64,000 nt of DNA, from the NCBI RefSeq assembly GCF_001605725.1, contig NZ_CP011530.1, forward strand, positions 372,001-436,000, read 5' to 3'. Within the stretch, counting starts at the first letter, position 1. Each line of letters opens with the position of its first letter. The position numbers and the translations under genes are program-made. Shown in pieces: positions 33,280-44,535 of the stretch. The notes below the pieces were generated by a model, which worked only from the letters and a program-made list of their open reading frames with translations, made no database searches and was not told the DNA's origin. This DNA is from Mycobacteroides immunogenum. Its GTDB lineage: Bacteria; Actinomycetota; Actinomycetes; Mycobacteriales; Mycobacteriaceae.

Positions 33280-34581
33280 ATGAGTTCGATCGGGGTGTTG
33301 GAGGTGGCGGTTGATGCCTTCTGCGCTGAGTCGATCGAGGACCTGACGGCCGCTGAAGCCTTGGCGGTGTTGGCGCGCCTGGAGGTGGTGTCGCGCCGGT
33401 TAGCGTCGCGGGGGCTGGGTTTGATCCCCGCCGTGACCGGGCAAGCCTCCCCGGTGGAACTTGGGGGCACGTCGTTTCCGGATGTGTTGTCGCGGCGGTT
33501 GCATATTGGTAAGGGGGCGGCGCGGCGCCGGATCGCCGATGCCGAGCAGCTGGCGCCGCGGCGCGCGATCACCGGTGAGCAGCTGGCGCCGGTGTTGCCG
33601 AATGTGGCCGTGGCCCTTGAACGCGGCGATATCGGTGAGGAACATGTCCGGATCATCCGGCAGTTCTTCGATCGGCTCCCGGTAGTGGTCGATGCCCCCA
33701 CACGGGAGGCGGCCGAAGCACAGCTGGCGGTGATGGCCACCCAGTTTGGGCCCGAGGCGCTGCGCGTCGGTGCCGACCGCATGATGGCCCTACTGAACCC
33801 GGACGGGCAGTTTTCTGATGTGGATCGGGCGCGCCGGCGCGGGGTGAGTATCGGGCCGCAGGGTTTTGATGGCATGTCAGCCATTAGTGGCTTGTTGGAT
33901 CCAGAGACCCGCGCCTACCTGGATGCGGTGTTCTCCAAACTCGCCGCCCCCGGCATGTGCAACCCGAACGATCAAAGCCCCCTAGTCGACGGTGAACCAG
34001 CCCCCGAGGCCGCTGAACGCGACACCCGCAGCAGTGCGCAACGCCACCACGACGCCCTACGCGCAGCCCTGCGCTCCACCCTGGCCAGCGCAGAGCTGGG
34101 TTCACACCACGGACTACCCGTCACCGTCGTCATCACCACCACACTCAAAGAGTTGGAAGACGGCGCCGGAATCGCGATGACGGGCGCGGGCACCCGCCTG
34201 CCGATGCGCGACCTGATCCGGATGGCCACCCACGCCCACCACTACCTAGCGATCTTCGATGACAACGGCCGCGCCCTGTACCTCGGACGTTCAAAACGCA
34301 TCGCCACCCCCGAACAGCGCCTCGTGCTCCACGCCCGCGACCGCGGCTGCACCCACCCCGGCTGCCATGTGCCCGGATACCTCTGCGAAGTCCACCACAT
34401 CACTGAATGGGCCCACGGCGGCCCCACGGACATCGACAACCTCACCTTCGCCTGCGGCCCCCACCACCGCCTCCTGGGCCACGGCTGGAACACCCGAAAA
34501 CGACCAGATGGGACCACCGAATGGATACCTCCACCGCAGTTGATGCTGGGGGAGGAAAGACAGCTGACCCCGTCCTATTAG
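33280..34581 (+). CDS. DUF222 / HNH endonuclease domain protein (13E12 type)
   Basis: The 433-aa protein has the N-terminal DUF222 domain abundant in mycobacteria and a C-terminal HNH motif (GCTHPGCHVPGYLCEVHH then GGPTDIDNL and CGPHH). Many copies occur in mycobacterial genomes, often at insertion-prone sites (REP13E12 elements). Nuclease activity is plausible. It lies between the biosynthetic cluster and the SRP RNA gene, ending about 9 bases before that RNA. Confidence 0.85.
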   Translation: MSSIGVLEVAVDAFCAESIEDLTAAEALAVLARLEVVSRRLASRGLGLIPAVTGQASPVELGGTSFPDVLSRRLHIGKGAARRRIADAEQLAPRRAITGEQLAPVLPNVAVALERGDIGEEHVRIIRQFFDRLPVVVDAPTREAAEAQLAVMATQFGPEALRVGADRMMALLNPDGQFSDVDRARRRGVSIGPQGFDGMSAISGLLDPETRAYLDAVFSKLAAPGMCNPNDQSPLVDGEPAPEAAERDTRSSAQRHHDALRAALRSTLASAELGSHHGLPVTVVITTTLKELEDGAGIAMTGAGTRLPMRDLIRMATHAHHYLAIFDDNGRALYLGRSKRIATPEQRLVLHARDRGCTHPGCHVPGYLCEVHHITEWAHGGPTDIDNLTFACGPHHRLLGHGWNTRKRPDGTTEWIPPPQLMLGEERQLTPSY

Positions 34582-34589
34582 ACTGGGAG

Positions 34590-34683
34590 GCCGGACCCCG
34601 CGCGGCGTCTATCCTGTGAACTCCCCCAGGGCTGGAAGGCAGCAAGGGTCAACGGGCTCTGGCGGGTGCGCGGGGTCCCCTTT
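34590..34683 (+). ncRNA. ffs: Signal recognition particle RNA (4.5S-type)
   Basis: The domain IV core is recognisable (CCCCCAGGGCTGGAAGGCAG followed by AGCAAGGG), and the terminal stem pairs GGACCCCGCG (34593-34602) with CGCGGGGTCC (34669-34678), followed by CCCTTT. The length of about 94 nt fits the short bacterial form. Ends are estimated. It lies beside the Rv3722c-type aminotransferase as I recall for M. tuberculosis. Confidence 0.9.
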
Positions 34684-34724
34684 CCGAAGATCGCGCCCTC
34701 CGGATGCCCCACAGGGGCGAATAG

Positions 34725-36670
<1,946 letters not shown>

Positions 36671-36704
36671 AGGGCTTCCCCCTCAACCGTTGGAGCGGAT
36701 TCAC

Positions 36705-37439
36705 TTAGGGAGCGTTCTGCACCTTGGCGATCTGCTTGTTGAGTAGATCCAACACCAACGTGTCCTGCTCGGGTGTCCATGGATCGATGAATCGGTCGAC
36801 CTCGATCCTGACGGTCGTTCCCCGAGGGTGCGCGACCGCGATATGTGATTCGACACCGATTTGATCGCCGTCGGGTCCAAGAAGTCCACCGATTTTCACC
36901 AGCTTGGCCTCGACGGCGGCACCAGGTAGGTCTGCGATGGAGACTTTCGCCTTCATCGCCACCCCGTCACCCTCCATCTGCACTGATGCGCATTCCTGGG
37001 CTCGCGCGGCAAGGTCATCGAACGACTGCTTGATACCGAGTCCGACACTGCTCTCCGCCGTCACGGTATCGGCCTCGTATTTGGCGCGCGCCCGGTCGTA
37101 GTCGCCGTCTCCCTCTGAGATGAAGTCGTAGCATCCGGGCGGATTGACCTTCTCCGGCTTGGGCTTGCCGGTCTTTTCCTTATCCAGCTGTGCCCTGTCC
37201 TCAACGGTGAACTTCCCCTCCGCTGCGGGGAAGTCTTCACGGGTGAGCAACAGCGCTGCCGCCGGGCCCGCGGGCAACTTCACGGTCGGTGTGGCCGGCT
37301 GCTGCGAACTTGATGACGGCGCCGATTGATTGTCCGGCGATTCCTTGGATTCCTTGGAACAAGCGGAGGTAAATGCGAGTGCGAACACACTCGCGCCCAC
37401 CGCCAACACAGTGCTCACATCAATGCAACGTGTCTTCAT
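36705..37439 (-). CDS. Lipoprotein, tandem paralogue
   Basis: The 244-aa protein has lipobox TSAC, a Ser/Pro-rich linker, a PAALLLTREDFP segment corresponding to AKLLLPRQDF in its neighbour, matching Cys residues, and the shared C-terminal LLNKQIAKVQNAP. The pair clearly arose by tandem duplication. It is divergent from dnaX across about 95 bp. Confidence 0.75.
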   Translation of the reverse strand: MKTRCIDVSTVLAVGASVFALAFTSACSKESKESPDNQSAPSSSSQQPATPTVKLPAGPAAALLLTREDFPAAEGKFTVEDRAQLDKEKTGKPKPEKVNPPGCYDFISEGDGDYDRARAKYEADTVTAESSVGLGIKQSFDDLAARAQECASVQMEGDGVAMKAKVSIADLPGAAVEAKLVKIGGLLGPDGDQIGVESHIAVAHPRGTTVRIEVDRFIDPWTPEQDTLVLDLLNKQIAKVQNAP

Positions 37440-37534
37440 GCGCGGACTTTAGCGAACAAGATCACCCCGTGTGGCCGTTTGTTCGCGAGGGAGCCGGGTA
37501 GAACAGTCTGTGGGCGCCGGTACCCTTGCTCTCC

Positions 37535-39550
37535 GTGGCCCTGTACCGCAAGTATCGCCCGGCGACTTTCGCCGAAGTCGTCGGCCAGGAGCATGTCACC
37601 GGACCGTTGACCACTGCCCTTGATGCCGGCCGGATCAACCACGCCTATCTGTTCTCCGGACCCCGCGGCTGCGGCAAGACGTCCTCGGCCCGCATCCTGG
37701 CGCGCTCCCTGAACTGCGTGCAGGGACCCACCTCGACGCCGTGTGGAACGTGCGATTCGTGTGTCGCACTGGCACCCAATGGTTCGGGCAACGTCGATGT
37801 CATCGAGCTCGACGCCGCCAGCCATGGTGGCGTTGACGACACCCGTGAGCTACGCGACCGTGCCTTCTATGCGCCCGCTCAATCGCGCTACCGCATCTTC
37901 ATCATCGACGAAGCGCACATGGTCACCACGGCGGGTTTCAACGCGCTGCTCAAGATCGTCGAGGAGCCGCCGGAGCATCTGATTTTCGTGTTCGCCACCA
38001 CTGAGCCCGAGAAGGTGCTGCCCACCATCCGGTCGCGTACTCACCACTACCCGTTCCGGCTGCTGGCGCCCAAGACGATGCGCACGCTCGTGGAGGGCAT
38101 CTGCGCGCAGGAGAACGTAGCCGTCGACGATCCGGTGTATCCACTGGTGATCCGGGCCGGTGCCGGGTCCCCGCGTGACACGCTGTCGGTGCTTGATCAG
38201 CTTCTTGCCGGCGCCGACGAAGAACGTGTCACCTATCAGCGGGCACTTTCGCTCTTGGGTGTCACCGATATCGCGCTGATTGACGACGCGGTGGACGCGC
38301 TGGCGGCAGGGGATGGCGCCGCGGTGTTCGGGGCCATCGAGGGGGTGATGGATGCCGGACACGATCCGCGCCGTTTCGGCACCGACCTGCTGGAGCGTTT
38401 CCGCGATCTGATTGTGCTGCAGGCTGTTCCGGATGCGGTGGAGCGTGGCGTGGTCGACGCGCCGCAGGATGTGCTCGAGCGCATGCGCGAACAGGCCGAG
38501 CGCATCGGGCCCGCTACGTTGACCCGGTATGCCGAGGTGCTGCATGCGGGGCTGGGGGAGATGCGTGGTGCGACGGCGCCGCGACTGCTGCTGGAAGTGG
38601 CCTGCGCCAGGCTGCTGCTGCCCTCGGCCACCGATGCCGAATCGGCTGTGCTGCAACGTGTGGAGCGTATCGAGAAGCGCCTGGACATGTCGGTACCGGA
38701 GGCCGGCGGCGCTGGGGAGGCGCCGCGTTTTGTCCGTAAGTCTCAGGCGGCTGCGGCCCCGGCTGCCGAAGCTACGGCACCGCCCGCTCCGGTTCCGGCG
38801 CCCGAACCCCCCACGCCGACGCCAGCGCCCCCGGCACCGGCACCTGCGCCGACCCCTGCACCACCCGTGCCGACGCCTGAGCCCCCTGCGCCTCAGCCAG
38901 AGCCAGAGTCTGAGCCCGCTCCGGAACCGGCACCAGTGCCTCCCACGCCTGAGCCGGAGCCCATCGCGGTCCCCGAGCCTGAGCCGGAACCCATTGCGGT
39001 CTCGGAACCTGAGCCTGAGCCCGCCCCGCGTCAGCCCGGTGCTCTCGATACCACTTCCGTGCGCAATGCCTGGGCGGAGATCCGCTCCAAGGTTCGCGAC
39101 CGGAGCCGCACCACCGAGGTCATGCTGTCGGGTGCCACCGTGCGCGCCATCGAGGGCAACACCCTTGTGTTGTCCCATGATTCGCCGCCATTGGCCAAGC
39201 GCATCACCGAGTCGCGCAACGCCGAGGTTATTCGTGAGGCGTTGCGGGATGCCCTCGGTGTGAATTGGGAGATCCGCTGTGATGTAGGCAGTGCCGAGGC
39301 GGCGACACCGTCAGCGGCCTCGCGTCCTGCCAAGGCCGCCCCGCGGGTGGTGACCAGGCCTAGCCGCCCAACGCCCGAACCCGAGCCTGTTCCCGAACCG
39401 GAGCCCGAGCCGCCGTCACCCGAGGACGAGGAAGAGCAGATGCTCGCCGAGGCCGGGCAGAGTGAGGCGGGGCCACGGCGAGATCCCGAAGAGGTTGCGC
39501 TGGAACTACTTCAGAACGAGCTGGGCGCGCGCAAGATCGATCCCAGCTAG
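37535..39550 (+). CDS. dnaX: DNA polymerase III subunits gamma/tau
   Basis: The 671-aa clamp-loader ATPase begins MALYRKYRPATFAEVVGQ when GTG 37535 is used; a TTG at 37526 would add three residues. It has Walker A GPRGCGKTS, a four-Cys zinc module (CVQGPTSTPCGTCDSC), IIDEAHM and sensor motifs in the first 240 residues. A very long Pro/Glu/Ala-rich linker (about residues 400-510) precedes the conserved C-terminal tau-like domain ending LELLQNELGARKI. The linker is longer than I recall for M. tuberculosis. It overlaps the convergent methyltransferase gene by 4 bases. Confidence 0.95.
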   Translation: MALYRKYRPATFAEVVGQEHVTGPLTTALDAGRINHAYLFSGPRGCGKTSSARILARSLNCVQGPTSTPCGTCDSCVALAPNGSGNVDVIELDAASHGGVDDTRELRDRAFYAPAQSRYRIFIIDEAHMVTTAGFNALLKIVEEPPEHLIFVFATTEPEKVLPTIRSRTHHYPFRLLAPKTMRTLVEGICAQENVAVDDPVYPLVIRAGAGSPRDTLSVLDQLLAGADEERVTYQRALSLLGVTDIALIDDAVDALAAGDGAAVFGAIEGVMDAGHDPRRFGTDLLERFRDLIVLQAVPDAVERGVVDAPQDVLERMREQAERIGPATLTRYAEVLHAGLGEMRGATAPRLLLEVACARLLLPSATDAESAVLQRVERIEKRLDMSVPEAGGAGEAPRFVRKSQAAAAPAAEATAPPAPVPAPEPPTPTPAPPAPAPAPTPAPPVPTPEPPAPQPEPESEPAPEPAPVPPTPEPEPIAVPEPEPEPIAVSEPEPEPAPRQPGALDTTSVRNAWAEIRSKVRDRSRTTEVMLSGATVRAIEGNTLVLSHDSPPLAKRITESRNAEVIREALRDALGVNWEIRCDVGSAEAATPSAASRPAKAAPRVVTRPSRPTPEPEPVPEPEPEPPSPEDEEEQMLAEAGQSEAGPRRDPEEVALELLQNELGARKIDPS

Positions 39551-40857
39551 GGCTGCCACCACGGGCGCAGTGGCAGCGCGGAACCGCCACGCTCGTCCAG
39601 TTTGGTGGCCAGCACCTGGTGTAGCTGAACTACGTTGCGTTCGAAGCCCAGTCGCGAACCGGCCATGTACAGCCCCCACACCTTCGCGGTGGCCTCGCCC
39701 ACCTCGGCGACCGCCTCATCCCAGTGCTCGACGAGATTGGCGCACCATTCCTTGAGGGTCAACGCATAGTGATGGCGCAGGTTCTCCTCGTGTAGCACCT
39801 CAAGGCCGACGTTCTGCATCTCGGTGATAATTCTGCCGGAGCCGGTGAGTTCCCCATCGGGAAAGACATAGCGATCGATGAAGTACCCTGCGACAGCCGA
39901 GGTTCGATTGTCCGGACGGGTGATGCAGTGATTGAGCAATAGCCCCCCGGTCTTCAACCGCGACTGCAGAAACCGGAAGTACGAGGGGTAGTTCGCGATA
40001 CCGATGTGTTCGGTGAGCCCTATCGACGAGACGGCATCGAAGTCGCGCTCCGTGATATCGCGGTAGTCGGCGTGGCGAACCTCGGCCAAATCCGCCAGCC
40101 CCTCATCGGCGATGGCCTTCTGCGCCCACGCCGCTTGCTCGGCCGACAGCGTCACACCGGTGGCTCGTACCCCGCGCCGCGCGGCGTGCCGGACCATTGA
40201 GCCCCATCCGCAGCCCACATCCAGCAGCCGGTCACCAGGCTTGAGTGCCAGCTTCTCGAACACCAGCCGGTACTTGTTCTCCTGCGCCTCCTCGAGGCTG
40301 GCATCGGCGCGGGGATAGCAGGCGCATGTGTAGGTCATGGACGAGCCAAGCACCCACTCGTAGAACGTGTTAGAGACGTCGTAGTGATGGTGGATGGCCT
40401 CGGAGTCGCGAGTCTTACTGTGTCGGACCCCCTCGACTACCCGCCGCCAGCGGGGCAACGCCTCCTGTGGGGGCGGTGCGATGGGTCGCAGGTGCTCAAA
40501 GCCGATCGACCGGACGATGTTGGCTAGCACGCGGGCCGGCGGCCGCTTGAAATCCAGCCGCTCGGCCATGGCCTTCAACAGTTCATAGGGGTCGCCCGGG
40601 TGGACTCCCTGCATCTCGATATCGCCGGAGACGTAGGCACGGGCCAGTCCCAAATCACCGGGGGCCGTCGCCAGATACGTTGTGCCGCGGGGTGTCAGCA
40701 AATCAAGGCCCAGTTCCGCGTTCTCGGGCCCGGCCTTGCTGCCGTCGTACGCACTGAAACGCAGCGGCAGATCTCCGGCGGCCATGAGCTCCAAGATTTC
40801 CGCCAGCGACAGCTTGCCGTTCGCTCCGCGCTCGTTCTTGTTCTGAGTTGTGGTCAT
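39547..40857 (-). CDS. Cyclopropane-fatty-acid-synthase-like SAM methyltransferase (Rv3720/TmsB-like)
   Basis: The 436-aa protein has the SAM motif LLDVGCGWGSMVRHAA near residue 210 and CFA-synthase signatures SKTRDSEAIHHHYDVSN and GLTEHIG. With the coupled FAD reductase it resembles the TmsB/TmsA pair that makes 10-methyl branched fatty acids: the methyltransferase adds a methylene and the flavoprotein reduces it. Whether this locus makes tuberculostearic acid or another lipid is unknown. It is downstream of the reductase with a 4-base overlap. Confidence 0.8.
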   Translation of the reverse strand: MTTTQNKNERGANGKLSLAEILELMAAGDLPLRFSAYDGSKAGPENAELGLDLLTPRGTTYLATAPGDLGLARAYVSGDIEMQGVHPGDPYELLKAMAERLDFKRPPARVLANIVRSIGFEHLRPIAPPPQEALPRWRRVVEGVRHSKTRDSEAIHHHYDVSNTFYEWVLGSSMTYTCACYPRADASLEEAQENKYRLVFEKLALKPGDRLLDVGCGWGSMVRHAARRGVRATGVTLSAEQAAWAQKAIADEGLADLAEVRHADYRDITERDFDAVSSIGLTEHIGIANYPSYFRFLQSRLKTGGLLLNHCITRPDNRTSAVAGYFIDRYVFPDGELTGSGRIITEMQNVGLEVLHEENLRHHYALTLKEWCANLVEHWDEAVAEVGEATAKVWGLYMAGSRLGFERNVVQLHQVLATKLDERGGSALPLRPWWQP

Positions 40858-42224
40858 TGTCGCCGCACCGCCTTCGCGTAAAGATCCAGCAATCGGTTAT
40901 CCGGGTCGTACGTCTTCTTCAACGTCCGATAGTGCTCGCCGCCGTACAGCGATTCGAATTCATCACGTGTATAGAAGGATTCGGAATACAGCGATTTGTG
41001 CCCGCCCAGCTCGCTCACCTTGTGTTCGATGAGCCGGTTGGTCGCTCCCTCTTCGGAGCCGGCAGGCACCGAGGACCAGAATCCGATATTGACGTACGTC
41101 TGTCCCGGCCGTATCGGATACAGGGGCCACCCCGCGTTGTCGCGTAACCGCAACGGACACAGCCATACCGGCTCGATCGGTATTTCATCGAGGAACCAGC
41201 GTACGAACTCCTCGGTGCGTGAAATCGGCACCTCGACGTCCTGCACCACACGTTCCCGGGCCGGGCGCCCGTTAAACCTCTCGATACGGTCGGCGATGTC
41301 ATAGCGTTGATCCAGGCCGATCAGCTTCCAGTACACGCTGCTGCGCCGGTACTTTCGCGGCCACAGCCGGCGGATGCGCGGGTTCTGCGCACCGAATGCC
41401 CTGGAACACCAGAACCAGTCGGTGTCCCAGCGCCACAGGTAATCGTGAATTGTCAGCCGGTCGTTGCTGATTCCATGCGGATGTTGGATGGATCGGTAGT
41501 AGACGCGCTGCCCGGTATAGTCGCTCACCGGGCCCGGAACCGCAGTTCGGGTACCCAGGGACAGGTAGGACTCATCGGGGCTGAACACCACCCCATCCAG
41601 ATAGTCGACGGGTTCGCCCTGGTAGGAAGCCGAGCCCGCGATCGTCTCCATGGCGGCCACCAGCTCGGCGAGGTCATGGAAGCGGATGTGCCGCAGGGCA
41701 ACGAACTGTTCAACGGGTTCGAGTTCGATGCGCAGTCGCACCGAGTAGCCGAGCGTGCCGTATGAGTTGGGGAATCCGCGGTACAGGTCCGGATGACGAT
41801 CTGGTGCCGCGGTGACGATCTCACCGGAGCCGGTGAGGATGTCCATTTCGAGAACGGACTCGTGCGGAAGTCCGTTGCGGAAGGATGCTGATTCGATACC
41901 CAGCCCGGTTACCGCCCCGCCCAGGGTGATGGTCTTGAGCTGCGGCACCACCAAGGGTGAGAGCCCGTGCGCAAGTGTGGCCGCGACCAGGTCTTCGTAC
42001 GTGCACATACCGGCCACGTCGGCCGTCCTGTTGACGGTGTCCACGTCGATGACACCGGTGAGCCCCGAGGTATCCAGGCCCGGTGTAGTCGACTTTGCCC
42101 TCGTACGGAACAGATTTGACGTGGGCTTAGCCAAACGGACAGTCGCCGTCGTGGGTATGGCCCGGTAACTTCGCAGTAGCCGGTCCACTCCCTCGGCGTG
42201 CGCCGATCCCAATGCGATAGGCAC
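40854..42224 (-). CDS. FAD-binding oxidoreductase (Rv3719/TmsA/DHCR24-like)
   Basis: Started at GTG 42224 (MPIALGSAHAEGV), the 456-aa protein has a PCMH/VAO-type FAD domain: VIDVDTVNRTADVAGMCTYEDL and VVPQLKTITLGG, followed by a cap domain with a YGEHYRTLKK-like end. Longer frames upstream (to 42575) read into the neighbouring gene and look like shadow sequence. It is the likely reductase partner of the adjacent methyltransferase. Confidence 0.8.
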   Translation of the reverse strand: MPIALGSAHAEGVDRLLRSYRAIPTTATVRLAKPTSNLFRTRAKSTTPGLDTSGLTGVIDVDTVNRTADVAGMCTYEDLVAATLAHGLSPLVVPQLKTITLGGAVTGLGIESASFRNGLPHESVLEMDILTGSGEIVTAAPDRHPDLYRGFPNSYGTLGYSVRLRIELEPVEQFVALRHIRFHDLAELVAAMETIAGSASYQGEPVDYLDGVVFSPDESYLSLGTRTAVPGPVSDYTGQRVYYRSIQHPHGISNDRLTIHDYLWRWDTDWFWCSRAFGAQNPRIRRLWPRKYRRSSVYWKLIGLDQRYDIADRIERFNGRPARERVVQDVEVPISRTEEFVRWFLDEIPIEPVWLCPLRLRDNAGWPLYPIRPGQTYVNIGFWSSVPAGSEEGATNRLIEHKVSELGGHKSLYSESFYTRDEFESLYGGEHYRTLKKTYDPDNRLLDLYAKAVRRQ

Positions 42225-42289
42225 AATTCCTACGCTAGCCCGGTTCCGGGCGGTCCGCACCCGAGATCTTGATTCGGGACCGAGCGTGA

Positions 42290-43564
42290 CTAACCGAGGG
42301 TCAATCTCCCCAGCCGAATCGGCGCTCCGCCAAGCTGTTCGTCGATGCGGAGCAGCTCGTTCCACTTGGCAGTGCGTTCGGATCTGGTGATGGAGCCCAC
42401 CTTGAGTTGCTCGGCGCCCCATCCGACTGCCAGATGCGCGACGGTGACATCCTCGCTCTCGCCCGACCGCGCGGAGACGATGGTGTCCCATCCGCAGTCG
42501 TGAGCGGTGTCGTGCGCAGTCTTGGCGGCAGTGAGTGTTCCCGCTTGATTCGGCTTCACCAGTAGGCCGTTGCACGCGCCGGCCTCGGTTGCTCGCCGCA
42601 CCCGCGCGGCGTCGGTCACCGTGAAGTCATCTCCGACAACCAGGACGCGATGTCCCACTGCTTGCGTGAAGGCGGCCAGCGCCCCGGGATCGTCCTCGGC
42701 CAGGGGATCTTCGATGGACGCGATTGGATACTTATCGATCCAGCCGATCAGAATCTCCGACCACGCGTCGGAGTCGAGCTCGGCTCCGTCGAGCCCAAGG
42801 CGGTAGCGGCCGCCGCTGCCGAACTCGCTCGACGCGATGTCCAGTGCGATGCTGACCTGGGTTCCCGGCTGCAACCCGGCGCGCTCGATGGAAGTCACCA
42901 GCAACTCCAGCGCGTCCTCATTGGAATCCACCACCGGCCACCAGCCACCCTCGTCGGCAACTCCGGCAAGTCGGCCTCGCTCGGAAAGTATTGCTCCGCA
43001 AGCACGATGAATCTCCGCTACCCAGTTGAGCCCCTGCTCGATGCTGTCGGCGGCGGCGGGCACCACCATGAAATCCTGGACATCGGTACGGCGCGCGGCG
43101 TGCGCACCCCCTCCTATCACCTGAATCTCCGGCAACGGCATAGCGGCTTGACGATCGCCGATCAGATACCGCCACAAGGGAATTCCGTGCGATGCGGCAG
43201 CGGCGTGGGCGGCGGCCATGGATATTGCCACCGCGGTGTTGCCGCCGATGGCCGCGAACTCGGCCGAACTGTCGGCGGCGGACAGGGCGGCGTCGACGGC
43301 CTGCTGGTCCGTGGCATCGACGCCAACGAGATGCTGGGCCAGGCCGCGCGCCGCGCTCACGGCGCCGGTCACGTCGTACCCGGCGAAGGCCGGGCCACCG
43401 TCGCGCAAATCGGTGGCTTCACCGCTGCCTCGGGATGCGCCGGCCGGAGCGATCGCACGGCCGACGCTGCCGTCGCCCAGGCGCAGCTCTGCCTCCACGG
43501 TCGGCCGCCCCCGCGAGTCCCATACGCGCCGGGCATGTACACCGCTGATCTGTGTTCCGGTCAT
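42290..43564 (-). CDS. Enolase-superfamily paralogue with altered active site
   Basis: The 424-aa protein aligns along its length with phosphopyruvate hydratase: DSRGRPTVEAEL, metal ligands Asp242, Glu285 and Asp312, Lys337, Lys388 and Glu205 are kept. Key changes are Ala365 in SARSGES where enolase has the catalytic His, Ala41 in PAGASRG where enolase has the loop Ser that binds the second magnesium, and Asp164 for Glu in the QEFM motif. It is therefore probably not the housekeeping enolase. It overlaps a kinase gene by 4 bases, suggesting it acts on a phosphorylated compound. Confidence 0.75.
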   Translation of the reverse strand: MTGTQISGVHARRVWDSRGRPTVEAELRLGDGSVGRAIAPAGASRGSGEATDLRDGGPAFAGYDVTGAVSAARGLAQHLVGVDATDQQAVDAALSAADSSAEFAAIGGNTAVAISMAAAHAAAASHGIPLWRYLIGDRQAAMPLPEIQVIGGGAHAARRTDVQDFMVVPAAADSIEQGLNWVAEIHRACGAILSERGRLAGVADEGGWWPVVDSNEDALELLVTSIERAGLQPGTQVSIALDIASSEFGSGGRYRLGLDGAELDSDAWSEILIGWIDKYPIASIEDPLAEDDPGALAAFTQAVGHRVLVVGDDFTVTDAARVRRATEAGACNGLLVKPNQAGTLTAAKTAHDTAHDCGWDTIVSARSGESEDVTVAHLAVGWGAEQLKVGSITRSERTAKWNELLRIDEQLGGAPIRLGRLTLG

Positions 43565-44535
43565 AACCCTTCCAACTGTTGTGTGACGGCCCAGGGATCG
43601 GTGTCCGATTCATGCAGGGCTCTTCCCGCGCGAACGCGCAATGAATCCCGTTGCGCACCAGACAGGTAATCCACCGGCGAGCGCCCATCGAGGCGGGCCA
43701 ACGCCAACGCGGGCAGGAGCCGCGCGATGCGGGCCGCTGTTGCGTCCGGCGGCTCCCAGGTAACGCCCCGCAGGTACGCGGAGAGGAACGCGGTACTTGT
43801 CTGGCGCAGTTGATCGCGGTGCTGCGGCTTCCATATGCGTTTGAGCAGTAAATGATTGAGGCAGAAGGCGGAGTCGAAGGCCGGGTCGCCGTACCAGGCG
43901 CATTCGGCGTCGGTCAATACCGGCCCGCTATCCGTGGCAATGATGTTCTTTGGACTCACGTCCCCGTGCACCAGCGCGATGTGTGTACCGGCCAGGTCGT
44001 CGGCAAGTTGCGATAAGACGGCGGCATGTTCAGGCATGTGTTCGGCTGGGTACCGCAGATACGGCTCGACCCGCAGCGCGTCGAACAGCTCGTCGGATGC
44101 GAATTCGCCTGCGGTGGCGCCATCGCCGGCAGTGTGGGAATGAACGGCGGCCAGGCGTGTGCCTAGTAGCGTGCCGACCTCCGGGTCGATGCGTCCGGCC
44201 GCCAGATCCTCCCGCCAGGACGGAACAGGCCCCAGATCGACCATCGCGAACGCGTGCAGATCTTCATCGGCCACCACAACCTCCGGCACGAAGGCCGGAA
44301 CGATCTTCGACACGACCGTCAAGTAGCGTGTCTCAAAGGTATTGCGCTCCAGCGGAACTACCCAGTGCGCTGATACGCGCAGCCGCTCCACGGCACGCTT
44401 GACCACCACCGAATCCCCAGAGCTCAACCACACCCGCCATACGTCGGAAGACACTCCTCCGGTCAGTGGTTGCACCTCCGACGGCGTGAGTTCGGCGCGG
44501 GAGAGAAGTGCGACCACCCAGTCAGGTGGTGCCAT
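43561..44535 (-). CDS. APH/choline-kinase-fold small-molecule kinase
   Basis: The 324-aa protein has the phosphotransferase motifs LTGGVSSDVWRV (nucleotide loop), VVVKRA (Lys), ALVHGDVSPKNII (catalytic Asp) and VLTDAECAWYGDPAFD (metal Asp). It resembles sugar or methylthioribose-type kinases more than antibiotic kinases. It is coupled to the enolase-like gene downstream and overlaps the upstream TetR gene by 14 bases, so the three are one operon. The substrate is unknown. Confidence 0.75.
   Translation of the reverse strand: MAPPDWVVALLSRAELTPSEVQPLTGGVSSDVWRVWLSSGDSVVVKRAVERLRVSAHWVVPLERNTFETRYLTVVSKIVPAFVPEVVVADEDLHAFAMVDLGPVPSWREDLAAGRIDPEVGTLLGTRLAAVHSHTAGDGATAGEFASDELFDALRVEPYLRYPAEHMPEHAAVLSQLADDLAGTHIALVHGDVSPKNIIATDSGPVLTDAECAWYGDPAFDSAFCLNHLLLKRIWKPQHRDQLRQTSTAFLSAYLRGVTWEPPDATAARIARLLPALALARLDGRSPVDYLSGAQRDSLRVRAGRALHESDTDPWAVTQQLEGL

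Noticed and set aside
37850..39178. 442-codon open frame opposite dnaX
   Set aside because: The sequence is Arg/Gly/His-rich shadow of the dnaX Pro/Glu linker; dnaX itself is certain.
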